A stretch of DNA of 21,557 nucleotides from an uncultured bacterium (GTDB taxonomy: Bacteria; Bacillota; Clostridia; Oscillospirales; Ruminococcaceae), in assembly GCA_905214345.1 (NCBI GenBank), contig CAJMLV010000046.1, forward strand, positions 1 to 21,557. Reading direction: 5' to 3'. The notes below the pieces were generated by a model. The model ran no database searches and was not told the DNA's origin. It saw only the letters and a list, made by a program, of their open reading frames with translations. Both the position numbers and the translations under genes were made by a program. Below are positions 15,161-21,557 of the stretch, one piece after another (within the stretch, counting starts at the first letter, position 1; each line of letters opens with the position of its first letter).

Positions 15161-16047
15161 GTCAGATTTACCATGCGGGTGACCAGCCCCGGCTTGTCCC
15201 GCCCGGACAAAAACACCCCCAAAGAAAAGGCTCCGGTTTTGAGAAGGCGTGCCAGTAGAGGTTTTTGGTAAAGGTGTTCCGGGCTGTCACAGTGGACGGA
15301 AGCGATAAACACCACCCCGGAAGCCAACCCGGCTTCCAAAGCGGTTACGTCGGCGGTGGTACCCAGTTCATCACAGATGATGGCCTGCGGGTTCATGCAG
15401 CGCAGTGCCATACCAATTCCCTCGGTGCGCTCCACCCGGGTATATATGTCGCAATTCGGACAAAGCGTGTCCGAATCTGGATTTATACCGGCAGGAGCCA
15501 GTTCTCCCCGCTCGTCCACTACACAGAAGATACGGTCCCAGCGGGTCAGTTCCAGAATGACGCTGCGCAGAAAGGTGGTTTTGCCGCTGCCCGGCACACC
15601 GGCTACCAGAATCCCGCCGTCCAGGTGCTGCAGCGCCTGCTGTACCCGAGTGGGCAGCGGGCAGACCACCCAGCGGGCGATCCGCAGATTCAGTGCCCGG
15701 ACCAGGGCAATGCCCTCCCGGGAATAGATTCCGGCCACACCCACGCGGCAGCCGTTATCTGCCGTAAAGTATCCGCGGGCCAGTTCTTTTTCATAGGCGT
15801 AGGTACTGTGTCCGCAAAGATGCACAAAGCATTTCTGCAGCATGTCCTGCGTCAGGTTCCGGAGTACGGCAGATTCCGGAACAATCGACGCGGCAGGGAC
15901 CAGACGGCCCCGGATAGTGAACTGTACAGGCTGGCCGGTGCGCAGACGAAGTTCTTGTATGGCCGGGGCCTTTGCCCGGGGCAGACGCATCAGTTTATCG
16001 CGCAACGGTTCCGGTAAAGTTTGTATGGCGGAATAATACTCGTCCAT
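15157..16047 (-). CDS. spoIIIAA: stage III sporulation protein AA (secretion-type ATPase)
   Basis: Cytoplasmic P-loop ATPase of the type II/IV secretion superfamily that powers the mother-cell to forespore channel. The 296-residue protein has QELRLRTGQPV near 31-41, Walker A GVPGSGKT (150-157), VVDERGEL (177-183) and Walker B AIICDE (222-227), followed by the conserved His in IASVHCDSP. The ATG at 16047 is chosen because GAGGTG lies six bases upstream; GTG at 16056 would fall inside that site. It is the first gene of the cluster and diverges from the plus-strand peptidase gene. Confidence 0.95.
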   Translation of the reverse strand: MDEYYSAIQTLPEPLRDKLMRLPRAKAPAIQELRLRTGQPVQFTIRGRLVPAASIVPESAVLRNLTQDMLQKCFVHLCGHSTYAYEKELARGYFTADNGCRVGVAGIYSREGIALVRALNLRIARWVVCPLPTRVQQALQHLDGGILVAGVPGSGKTTFLRSVILELTRWDRIFCVVDERGELAPAGINPDSDTLCPNCDIYTRVERTEGIGMALRCMNPQAIICDELGTTADVTALEAGLASGVVFIASVHCDSPEHLYQKPLLARLLKTGAFSLGVFLSGRDKPGLVTRMVNLT

Positions 16048-16067
16048 TCCATTCACCTCACACCATC

Positions 16068-16096
16068 ACTGTATGTGTGTCAGTGGGAAACTAGAA
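16068..16096 (-). promoter_or_regulatory. possible sigma-E promoter of spoIIIAA
   Basis: Minus strand CATACAGT (16075-16068) matches the sigma-E -10 consensus CATACAAT at seven of eight positions. The -35 region 14 bases upstream (TTCTAGT) is a poor match to ATATT. The predicted start lies just before the ribosome site. spoIIIA is sigma-E controlled in B. subtilis, which supports the reading, but the sequence evidence alone is modest. Confidence 0.35.
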
Positions 16097-16203
16097 CATG
16101 GCGGCTGACCCGGGGACAGTCTTGCGGGATCAGGAATATTCGGGCCGGGACCCGGCACACTACAAAAGGACGAAATCTGCAGGATGCCATCGGGAGAAAA
16201 ATA

Positions 16204-16968
16204 ATGCGGCGTTTGGGAAGTCTGATTCTGATGACAGTGATGCTGCTGGCTGTTGTAGTCGGCAGCTTTTATATCTATGTCTGTCTGCGCAGTGACAGCG
16301 GGGCGGTGCCTTTTGCACTGCTGGCGGGCATTACCTCCATCAGTCCCTATCATGTGAGCTATGCCGGACCGGAAAGTCAGGAAAGCTGCCTGGCTGCTTA
16401 TCGCTATGTAAAGCAGCATACCGCTGTGCAGTGGATAGAGGATTCTGCTGACAGTCGTTACGTCAGCAGTAAAAATACGGTATACCTGACCCGGGATGCT
16501 TTCGCACAGGATACGGTGGAAGCGGTACACGAATATGGACATGCCCTGGACCGGTACCTGCACGGGGAAGAAAACGGGTATTTCTCCCGCCGGGAGGCCT
16601 TTGCCGATGCTTATGCTGCAGATTGTGCCGCTATGCAGAAAGACTTTCAGCCGCAGGAACTGTTTTGCGGCGAAGCGTATCGCAATCTGGCGGTAAGTGA
16701 TATGTTGTTTGCGGTTTTTCGGGATGATTCGGAGATGACACAGGTCCTCTTTGCCAGTTACAACGCCACCGGGGTGTCTTACTGGTATCATGAGACAGAG
16801 TATCTGTCCCGGCAGGAAAACCGGCAGACAGAGGTGTTTGCCGATATCTTTGCCGTGCTGCTTTCCGATGATGAAGAGGCAAAACGTTTTTTGAAATATT
16901 GGTTTCCAGCAAGTACGGCGCAGCTGATACAGGCAGTGGAAGAGAAAAAATGGAATTTAACGCTTTAA
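16204..16968 (+). CDS. membrane-anchored zinc metallopeptidase, HEYGH type (ATLF/PPEP-like)
   Basis: 254-residue protein with an N-terminal membrane helix (about 5-27, SLILMTVMLLAVVVGSF), probably a signal anchor with the rest outside the cell. Zinc motif HEYGH (109-113), followed by ALDRYL; a later segment QTEVFADIFAVLL (208-220) provides a Glu (210) in the place of the third zinc ligand, and SYWYHETEY (192-200) offers Tyr residues. This order resembles anthrax lethal-factor-like (ATLF) and Pro-Pro endopeptidase domains, so a gluzincin protease is likely. The substrate is unknown. The ATG at 16204 follows GGGAG; an upstream in-frame extension to 16021 would overlap spoIIIAA and has no ribosome site. 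It is divergent from spoIIIA, with 156 bases between the two starts. Confidence 0.72.
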   Translation: MRRLGSLILMTVMLLAVVVGSFYIYVCLRSDSGAVPFALLAGITSISPYHVSYAGPESQESCLAAYRYVKQHTAVQWIEDSADSRYVSSKNTVYLTRDAFAQDTVEAVHEYGHALDRYLHGEENGYFSRREAFADAYAADCAAMQKDFQPQELFCGEAYRNLAVSDMLFAVFRDDSEMTQVLFASYNATGVSYWYHETEYLSRQENRQTEVFADIFAVLLSDDEEAKRFLKYWFPASTAQLIQAVEEKKWNLTL

Positions 16969-16973
16969 AGGGG

Positions 16974-17001
16974 TTGCATCCTTTTAAACATGTTGTATAA
17001 T
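16974..17001 (+). promoter_or_regulatory. sigma-A type promoter upstream of the symporter leader
   Basis: TTGCAT (16974-16979), a 16-base spacer and a perfect TATAAT (16996-17001) preceded by TG. It starts five bases after the stop codon of the peptidase gene. The predicted transcription start is near 17008. Confidence 0.7.
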
Positions 17002-17007
17002 TGGGGT

Positions 17008-17107
17008 AATAGGCCCGACATATATCGTTGCAAACCTGTATGGGGAGCGGCAAATCGGACAAAGCGTCAGGGGCGACTCGTTTGAAAAAATGAGCCGCTT
17101 TTGTTTT
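17008..17107 (+). ncRNA. candidate structured leader RNA or small RNA before the AGCS gene
   Basis: About 100 bases between a good promoter and an intrinsic terminator. By eye, GCCCGAC (17013-17019) can pair with GTC plus GGGC (17066-17074, with a two-base bulge), enclosing a hairpin GTTGC/GCGGC (17027-17031 with 17047-17051). The outer stem shares bases 17073-17074 with the 5' arm of the terminator, so the two would compete, as in a riboswitch or attenuator. I do not recognise the motif; the signatures of glycine, purine, TPP, c-di-GMP and T-box leaders are not present. It could also be an independent short RNA. Confidence 0.45.
17073..17107 (+). terminator. intrinsic terminator or attenuator upstream of the AGCS gene
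   Basis: GCGACTCGT (17073-17081) pairs with ATGAGCCGC (17090-17098) with one A-C mismatch and one G-T pair, loop of eight bases, then TTTTGTTTT. It lies about 125 bases before the symporter start, so it would stop transcripts from the 16974 promoter unless bypassed. Confidence 0.6.
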
Positions 17108-17232
17108 GTGTTATGGCACAATATGGTCTTGTCTGCGCCCAATACTTTCCTGCCCGTCAAGGGCGGAAGGCCCTGTGTACTCGAAGGGATGAAAACGGAA
17201 AATCGTCCGGCGGAAGTGAGAGGATGGCCGTC

Positions 17233-18624
17233 ATGGCAGTATTCAAGTTGATCTACAATATTCTATGGGGAGACCTGATCCGGATTCAGCTGCCGGGCGG
17301 CAGCACGCTGGGGCTCTCCCTTCTGGTTCTGATTCTGGTCCCGGCAGGTATCTACTTTACCATCCGGACCCGGTTCCTGCCTTTTCGGCTGTTTCCGGAA
17401 ATGATGCGGGTGACCCTGGAGAACAACAAAAAAGGACCCCGGGAAGGCATTTCCGGCGTGCAGGCACTGATCGTTTCCACTGCCTGCCGGGTGGGTATGG
17501 GCAACCTGGTGGGTGTTGTGGCGGCCATTTCCGCCGGCGGCGCCGGGGCGGTTTTCTGGATGTGGGTGCTGGCACTTCTGGGGTCCTCCACCGCATTCAT
17601 TGAGGCTACGCTGGCCCAGCTGTATAAAGAAAAAGACCCGCTGTACGGCGGGTATCGCGGCGGTCCGGCATACTATCTTCATAAGCTGTTTATCAAAGAA
17701 GGCAGTACCCGAAAACATTCTGTGATCGCCTCTCTGTTTGCGTTGTCCGGCCTTGTCTGCTGGTGCGGCATCAGCCAGGTGACCAGCAACTCGATCACTT
17801 CTTCCTTTGAAAATGCCTTCAACATTCCACCGCTGTACACCGATATCGCGCTGGTGATTGTGGCTGCGGTGATCGTGCTGCGGAAGAACGCTACTGTTAA
17901 GGTGCTGGATGTGATGGTCCCCATCATGGCGGCCTGCTATTTCTTCATCACCCTCTTTATCATCGCCACCAATGCGGGGCAGCTGCCTTCGGTGTTTGCC
18001 CGCATCTTTACCGAGGCTTTCGGCATCCGGCAGGTGGTGGGCGGCGGTATCGGTGCCGTGATCATGAACGGCGCCAAGCGCGGACTCTTCTCCAATGAAG
18101 CGGGCTCCGGCTCATCCCCCTGCGCGGCGGCTGCTGCCGACGTGAGTCACCCGGCCAAAGCAGGGCTGCTGCAGGCGCTGGGCGTTTTTATCGATACCAT
18201 TGTGATCTGCAGCTGCTCGGCCATGATCATGCTGCTGACCCCGCAGGAACTGACCGATGGGCTGGAAGGTATGGACCTGCTGCAGACCGCCATGCGGTAT
18301 CATCTGGGTGAATTCGGCATCATTTTCATTGCCGTGATTCTGCTGCTGTTCAGCTTGTCTACCTTCCTGGGAATTCTGTTCTATGCCCGTTCCAATGTGG
18401 CGTATCTCTTTGGCGATAACTGGCTCTCGCAGACGCTCTATAAGCTGCTGGCGCTGGTGATGCTCTTTGTGGGCGGTCTGGCTGCATATCAGTTTGTCTG
18501 GGACCTGGGCGACGTGGGCGTCGGCCTGATGACCGTGTTCAACATGATTGCGTTGTTCCCCCTGGCGCCCAAGGCGTTGGCGTCCTTGAAAGATTACGAA
18601 GAACGGGTCATGCACAAAAAGTGA
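17233..18624 (+). CDS. sodium:alanine/glycine symporter family (AGCS)
   Basis: Polytopic inner-membrane transporter of 463 residues that couples uptake of a small neutral amino acid (alanine or glycine in known members) to Na+ or H+. It has about ten or eleven hydrophobic segments. Family hallmarks: GISGVQALIVSTACRVGMGN (73-92) followed by VGVVAAISAGGAGAVFWMW, GGPAYYLHKLF (143-153), and NEAGSGSSPCAAAAADVSHP in the second half. The ATG at 17233 has GAGAGG nine bases upstream; the ATG at 17224 abuts that site. It is a single-gene unit with its own leader and terminator at 18644-18694. The substrate cannot be told from the sequence. Confidence 0.92.
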   Translation: MAVFKLIYNILWGDLIRIQLPGGSTLGLSLLVLILVPAGIYFTIRTRFLPFRLFPEMMRVTLENNKKGPREGISGVQALIVSTACRVGMGNLVGVVAAISAGGAGAVFWMWVLALLGSSTAFIEATLAQLYKEKDPLYGGYRGGPAYYLHKLFIKEGSTRKHSVIASLFALSGLVCWCGISQVTSNSITSSFENAFNIPPLYTDIALVIVAAVIVLRKNATVKVLDVMVPIMAACYFFITLFIIATNAGQLPSVFARIFTEAFGIRQVVGGGIGAVIMNGAKRGLFSNEAGSGSSPCAAAAADVSHPAKAGLLQALGVFIDTIVICSCSAMIMLLTPQELTDGLEGMDLLQTAMRYHLGEFGIIFIAVILLLFSLSTFLGILFYARSNVAYLFGDNWLSQTLYKLLALVMLFVGGLAAYQFVWDLGDVGVGLMTVFNMIALFPLAPKALASLKDYEERVMHKK

Positions 18625-18643
18625 TGTGACCGAAAGAAAACCG

Positions 18644-18694
18644 CAGGACCCGGAGAGCCTCTTCAAAAGAGCTTCTCCGGGTCCTGTGATTTTT
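18644..18694. terminator. bidirectional terminator between the AGCS gene and the kinase gene
   Basis: Perfect 13-bp arms CAGGACCCGGAGA (18644-18656) and TCTCCGGGTCCTG (18674-18686), with a further inner stem CTCTT/AGAG. T-rich tracts follow on both strands (TGATTTTT on plus, GCGGTTTTCTTT on minus), so it can end both convergent transcripts. Confidence 0.9.
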
Positions 18695-18721
18695 CTGTAT
18701 GGCGGAAGGAAATGAGCGGGA

Positions 18722-19651
18722 TTACAATACCCGGCAGTGTACCTGCGGCAAAAGGGCTTCTATCTGGGCCAGATCGGCGGCCTGGGTGCCGCTGCACATC
18801 ACATTGGCAGCTCCTGTGGCGGTGGCCAGGGCCAGGGTTTGTTCCGGGGACAACCTCTGTTCTTCTGCCAGAGCCAGGGCGGCTACCACACTGTCGCCGG
18901 CCCCCACCGTGCTGCCTACCGGAACCGAAAGCGCCGGTGCATACAGGCAGGTTTCACGGGTGACATACAGCGCCCCCCGGCCACCCATGCTGACAACTAC
19001 TTTGGTAATACCCCGTGCAAGCAGGGAATCAGCTGCACCGCGTATCTCTTCCAGCGTCGTCAAGGGAGTGCCGACAAAGCGGCTCAGCTCATCCTGATTG
19101 GGCTTGATGAGGTACGGGGCGGCCTGTACGCCCTCGGCAAAAAGCGCACCGTCGGCATCCAGAAAAACCTTGACGCCGCGGTCACGGCAGACGCGGATAT
19201 AGCGGGCGTAGATGTCATGAGGAACACCGGCGGGTACGCTGCCGGCCAAAACCGCCAGGTCCCCTTCCTGCAGCTGTTCCGTAAAATGCCGGAAAGCTGC
19301 TTCCGTTTGTTCCGGTGTGAGGGGCTGCCCGGATTCGTTGATGTCGGTATTGGTCTTGGTTTCGGGATCGATGATTTTCAGATTGGTGCGGGTCTGTCCG
19401 GGAACGGAAATGACATCCACCTCAATTCCCTCATGTTCCAGCATTTCCTGTATCTGCCGGCCGGTGCTTCCGCCCAGCAAGGCGGTGGCACGGCTGATGC
19501 CGCCCATTTTCAGGATGACTTTGCTGACATTGATACCTTTGCCGCCGGGGTCCAGACGCAAGGTCCGGATGCGGTTCACCGTGTCTGTCTGAAAATGCGG
19601 AATGATTACCGTCTTGTCCAGGGCCGGGTTCAGTGTGAGGGTATGAATCAT
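18722..19651 (-). CDS. fruK: 1-phosphofructokinase-type sugar kinase (PfkB family)
   Basis: Cytoplasmic ribokinase-fold enzyme that phosphorylates a hexose phosphate, most likely fructose 1-phosphate to fructose 1,6-bisphosphate. The 309 residues have TLNPALD (6-12), DPGGKGINVS (34-43), AGSVPAGVP (136-144), KPNQDEL (183-189) and the catalytic loop GAGDS (250-254, Asp 253). The N-terminal TLNPALD and GGKGINVS are typical of the FruK/LacC branch, so tagatose 6-phosphate kinase is the main alternative. The ATG at 19651 follows AAGGAG. Unlike the usual fruRKA operon, no PTS transporter or regulator gene is next to it, so the symbol is tentative. Confidence 0.85.
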   Translation of the reverse strand: MIHTLTLNPALDKTVIIPHFQTDTVNRIRTLRLDPGGKGINVSKVILKMGGISRATALLGGSTGRQIQEMLEHEGIEVDVISVPGQTRTNLKIIDPETKTNTDINESGQPLTPEQTEAAFRHFTEQLQEGDLAVLAGSVPAGVPHDIYARYIRVCRDRGVKVFLDADGALFAEGVQAAPYLIKPNQDELSRFVGTPLTTLEEIRGAADSLLARGITKVVVSMGGRGALYVTRETCLYAPALSVPVGSTVGAGDSVVAALALAEEQRLSPEQTLALATATGAANVMCSGTQAADLAQIEALLPQVHCRVL

Positions 19652-19701
19652 GAGGCCGCACTCCTTTTCTGTCTGCGCTTCAGGGATTTTATCTTGTCTT
19701 C

Positions 19702-19730
19702 ACAATAGCAGAGGCGGCGAGTCCTGTCAA
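19702..19730 (-). promoter_or_regulatory. promoter of the fruK-like gene
   Basis: Minus strand consensus TTGACA (19730-19725), a 17-base spacer and TATTGT (19707-19702), giving a leader of about 45 bases. Confidence 0.8.
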
Positions 19731-19808
19731 TGTTGCGTATATTCCGATGGAGGATTGTACAAAGTAACGAAATGTGGGTGCCGGCAACTTTTTCCTTTCC
19801 GGGATTAC

Positions 19809-19837
19809 TTGACTTTTTGGGGTTTGGGGGATATTCT
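19809..19837 (+). promoter_or_regulatory. promoter of the YitT-family gene
   Basis: TTGACT (19809-19814), a 17-base spacer rich in G and T, and TATTCT (19832-19837). It is divergent from the fruK promoter, with the two -35 boxes 78 bases apart. A small inverted repeat, GGCCCG-G-CGGGCC, lies downstream around 19850-19862 in the leader. Confidence 0.65.
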
Positions 19838-19891
19838 TTACAGGGGTTTGGCCCGGCGGGCCATTGTTTGTTGTACGAAAGGAAGGAAACT

Positions 19892-20803
19892 GTGAATACA
19901 GAGGTAAATACCAACCAGGTATGGAAAGGGCTGCGGCAGCAGCTTTCGCCTGAAAATGCCAGAAAAAACCTCAACTTTTTTCTTTTACTGAATGCGGGCC
20001 TGTTTATCACGGCAGCGGGCATCCACTTTTTCAAAACGCCGAATCATTTTGCTTTCGGAGGGACGTCCGGCCTTTCCATTATTTTGTCCACCCTCTTCCC
20101 TACTTTCCCGGTAGGCACCTTCATGTGGATCGTGAATGCGGTTCTGGTGGTTTTGGGATTCGTTTTTCTGGGTATACGGGCTATGGGATGGACGATCTAT
20201 TCCTCCTTTGCCCTCTCTTTCTTTGTTAGCTTATGCGAAGGTGTCTTTCCGCTGCAGCAGGCACTGACCGATGATACTTTTCTGGAACTTTGCTTTGCGG
20301 TGATTCTGCCTGCGGTGGGCAGCGCCATTGTGTTCAATATCGGGGCGTCCACCGGCGGCACAGACATTGTGGCCATGATCCTGAACAAGTATACCAGCCT
20401 GGAAATCGGCCGTGCCCTGATGGTCAGCGATCTGGGCATTGTTCTGGTGGCGGCTTATCTGTACGGGCCAAAAACCGGTCTGTATTGTATCCTGGGTATG
20501 ATTTTGAAATCCACCGTGGTGGACAGCGCCATTGAAAGTTTGAACCTGCGCAAGGTGTGTACGGTGGTGACTCATCATCCGGAGCCTGTACGCAACTTTA
20601 TTGTGGAGAAGCTGAATCGTTCGGCCACCGAACAGCTGGCCAGCGGCGCCTATACCCACGAGGAAACCCATGTTCTTATGACGGTTCTCACCCGTCACCA
20701 GGCAGCCATGCTGCGGAATTTCCTGCGCGCGACCGACCCCCATGCCTTTATCACCATCGTCAACAGCAGTGAAATCATCGGCAAGGGCTTCCGGGCCATC
20801 TGA
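19892..20803 (+). CDS. YitT family membrane protein (YitT_membrane + DUF2179)
   Basis: 303-residue membrane protein with about five hydrophobic segments (near 28-45, 57-70, 77-96, 100-116, 134-150, 178-205) and a soluble C-terminal DUF2179 domain (about 220-303, VCTVVTHHPEPVRNFIVE to IGKGF). Family motifs: FAFGGTSGLSIILS (53-66) and GASTGGTDIVAMIL (151-164), duplicated GGT motifs. The start is GTG at 19892 with GGAAGG upstream; a longer frame to 19730 would cover the promoter and is rejected. The function of the family is not known, although a membrane transport role has been suggested. It ends at the strong terminator 20831-20879. Confidence 0.88.
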   Translation: MNTEVNTNQVWKGLRQQLSPENARKNLNFFLLLNAGLFITAAGIHFFKTPNHFAFGGTSGLSIILSTLFPTFPVGTFMWIVNAVLVVLGFVFLGIRAMGWTIYSSFALSFFVSLCEGVFPLQQALTDDTFLELCFAVILPAVGSAIVFNIGASTGGTDIVAMILNKYTSLEIGRALMVSDLGIVLVAAYLYGPKTGLYCILGMILKSTVVDSAIESLNLRKVCTVVTHHPEPVRNFIVEKLNRSATEQLASGAYTHEETHVLMTVLTRHQAAMLRNFLRATDPHAFITIVNSSEIIGKGFRAI

Positions 20804-20830
20804 AAAGCCAGTTCCAACATTTCGCATACA

Positions 20831-20879
20831 CCAAAACACCGCAGACAGCTTCGGGCTGTGCTGCGGTGTTTTGGTTTTA
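20831..20879. terminator. bidirectional terminator between the YitT gene and the regulator
   Basis: Perfect 14-bp arms CCAAAACACCGCAG (20831-20844) and CTGCGGTGTTTTGG (20861-20874) with an inner ACAGC/GCTGT stem and a TTCGG loop. T-rich on the plus side (TTTTAT) and rich in T after the arm on the minus strand (TGTTTTGG arm). It overlaps the stop codon of the minus-strand gene at 20877. Confidence 0.9.
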
Positions 20880-21512
20880 TTCGTACTTTTTCCCGGCAAT
20901 CATCAGGGGGATGAACAGGCTGCCCAGTACCACGATCAGCAAGATCCAGTGGATGGCAGCAGCAGGCAGGAAGGCTCTCCCGAACAAGTATAGTGCCAGA
21001 TTGAACCAGGGAAACAATCCCAGCGAGGCGATGGCCCATGTTTGGGCAGTGCGGAGAATATGGGGCCAGTTACGATTATTGAAATGCACACCGGGCAGAT
21101 TCATCCGTACGGGACCGTCGCTCATAAAGGATATGGGAGCCTGGTCATAGATGCCCGGCAGTGTTTGCCGGGCGAAAAGGCAGAAATAGGCGCCGAAAAA
21201 GGCAATCAGCCCTGCGTAGGTCAGATAACTGCTGTCAAGCAGATGAAACCGGCCTGCCACAACGCAGGACACGGCCGCAGATACCAGAGCCGCAGCATAC
21301 CACAGGGCGGCCTTTTTGTTTCCCTGCCAGACCCGTCCGGCAGGAGCGCTGTATCCGATGGCGGTCTGCACAGCCTTCTCCGCCTCGGAGCAGGACAGGC
21401 TTTCTCCCCCGCTCTTGCGGCACAGAAGCAATTCGGTTACGGTGACATCCAGAAAATCAGCCAGGGGTATCAGAAGAGCAGTATCCGGAAGACTGGCGCC
21501 GCTTTCCCTTAG
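20877..21512 (-). pseudogene. XRE-type HTH/transmembrane regulator, 5' truncated
   Basis: The open frame (211 codons to 21512) begins inside an XRE-type HTH domain: ESGASLPDTALLIPLADFLD then VTVTELLLCR corresponds to the last helices of HTH_3, where a full protein would have about 40 more residues starting with Met. A linker follows, then about four membrane segments, with the family-like RQTLPGIYDQAPISFMSDG and MNLPGVHFNNRNWPHI between them. No ATG or good ribosome site exists in the remaining frame; the best start (TTG, 21431) would remove the HTH altogether. An in-frame TAA at 21515-21513 stops the frame just before the homology begins. I therefore read it as a truncated gene; a TTG-started, HTH-less membrane protein is the alternative. 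Confidence 0.6.
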
Positions 21513-21557
21513 TTAAAGATATGAACCCTCTTTATCAGTCTACTTTTCCAATAAATC
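21513..21557. other. AT-rich segment abutting the truncated regulator at the right edge
   Basis: The last 45 bases are clearly richer in A and T than the rest of the window and do not encode the missing HTH residues in any of the three minus-strand frames (short peptides ending in stops). It could be the end of an inserted element or the scar of a deletion; too little is visible to name it. Confidence 0.4.

Noticed and set aside
16097..16203. Promoter for the HEYGH peptidase gene
   Set aside because: No pair of boxes with good spacing was seen; TTGCGG near 16130 has no matching -10.
17099..17125. A second promoter between the terminator and the AGCS start
   Set aside because: TTGTTT and TATGGT are separated by only 15 bases and the boxes are weak matches.
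19756..19880. Two TTGTAC motifs around the YitT promoter as operator half-sites
   Set aside because: They are short and irregularly spaced, so chance occurrence is likely.
1..21557. tRNA or rRNA genes, CRISPR arrays, transposases or prophage genes
   Set aside because: No cloverleaf, repeat-spacer pattern, transposase or phage protein was recognised anywhere; only the final AT-rich bases hint at a mobile element.

Overview
The window looks like a chromosomal segment of a spore-forming, GC-rich gut Clostridium relative, probably Oscillospiraceae/Ruminococcaceae (Faecalibacterium, Gemmiger or Subdoligranulum-like). The grounds are a complete spoIIIAA-AH cluster, the Bacillus/Clostridium-type order around nusB, xseA, ispA, dxs, tlyA, argR and recN, a tyrosyl T-box leader, strong AGGAGG-type ribosome binding sites and GC-rich codon use. 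The genus is an inference; the placement in Clostridia is well supported.

Layout. Bases 16047 to 984 (minus strand) form one long co-oriented array. First come the eight spoIIIA genes (16047-11422), which encode the channel and ATPase linking mother cell and forespore. After a clear housekeeping promoter at 11378-11406 follow asp23/yqhY, nusB, a Kae1-like M22 paralogue, xseA, xseB, ispA, a DUF212 (divergent PAP2) membrane protein, dxs, tlyA, nadK, argR and recN. Gaps are tiny or replaced by start/stop overlaps, so this is almost certainly one operon. Compared with B. subtilis, accB/accC are absent after spoIIIAH and the M22 paralogue sits where folD would be. After recN, a separate promoter drives a tyrosine T-box leader (640-939) and tyrS, which runs off the left edge.

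To the right of spoIIIAA lies a set of single-gene units: a membrane-anchored HEYGH zinc metallopeptidase (plus), an AGCS sodium/amino-acid symporter (plus) preceded by a promoter, a structured 100-nt leader and a terminator, a 1-phosphofructokinase-type PfkB kinase (minus), a divergent YitT-family membrane protein (plus), and an HTH/transmembrane regulator (minus). The regulator has lost the first part of its HTH domain at an AT-rich junction near the right edge. Strong bidirectional hairpin terminators separate the two convergent pairs.

How it works together. The array couples sporulation, transcription termination (NusB), DNA repair (XseAB, RecN), isoprenoid synthesis (Dxs at the entry of the MEP pathway, IspA for prenyl diphosphates), rRNA methylation (TlyA), NADP supply (NadK) and arginine control (ArgR). 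No clearly new multi-gene system was found. The most unexplained items are the leader RNA before the symporter, the palindrome over the predicted asp23 start site, the Kae1-like paralogue, the HEYGH peptidase divergent from spoIIIA, and the truncated regulator at the right edge.
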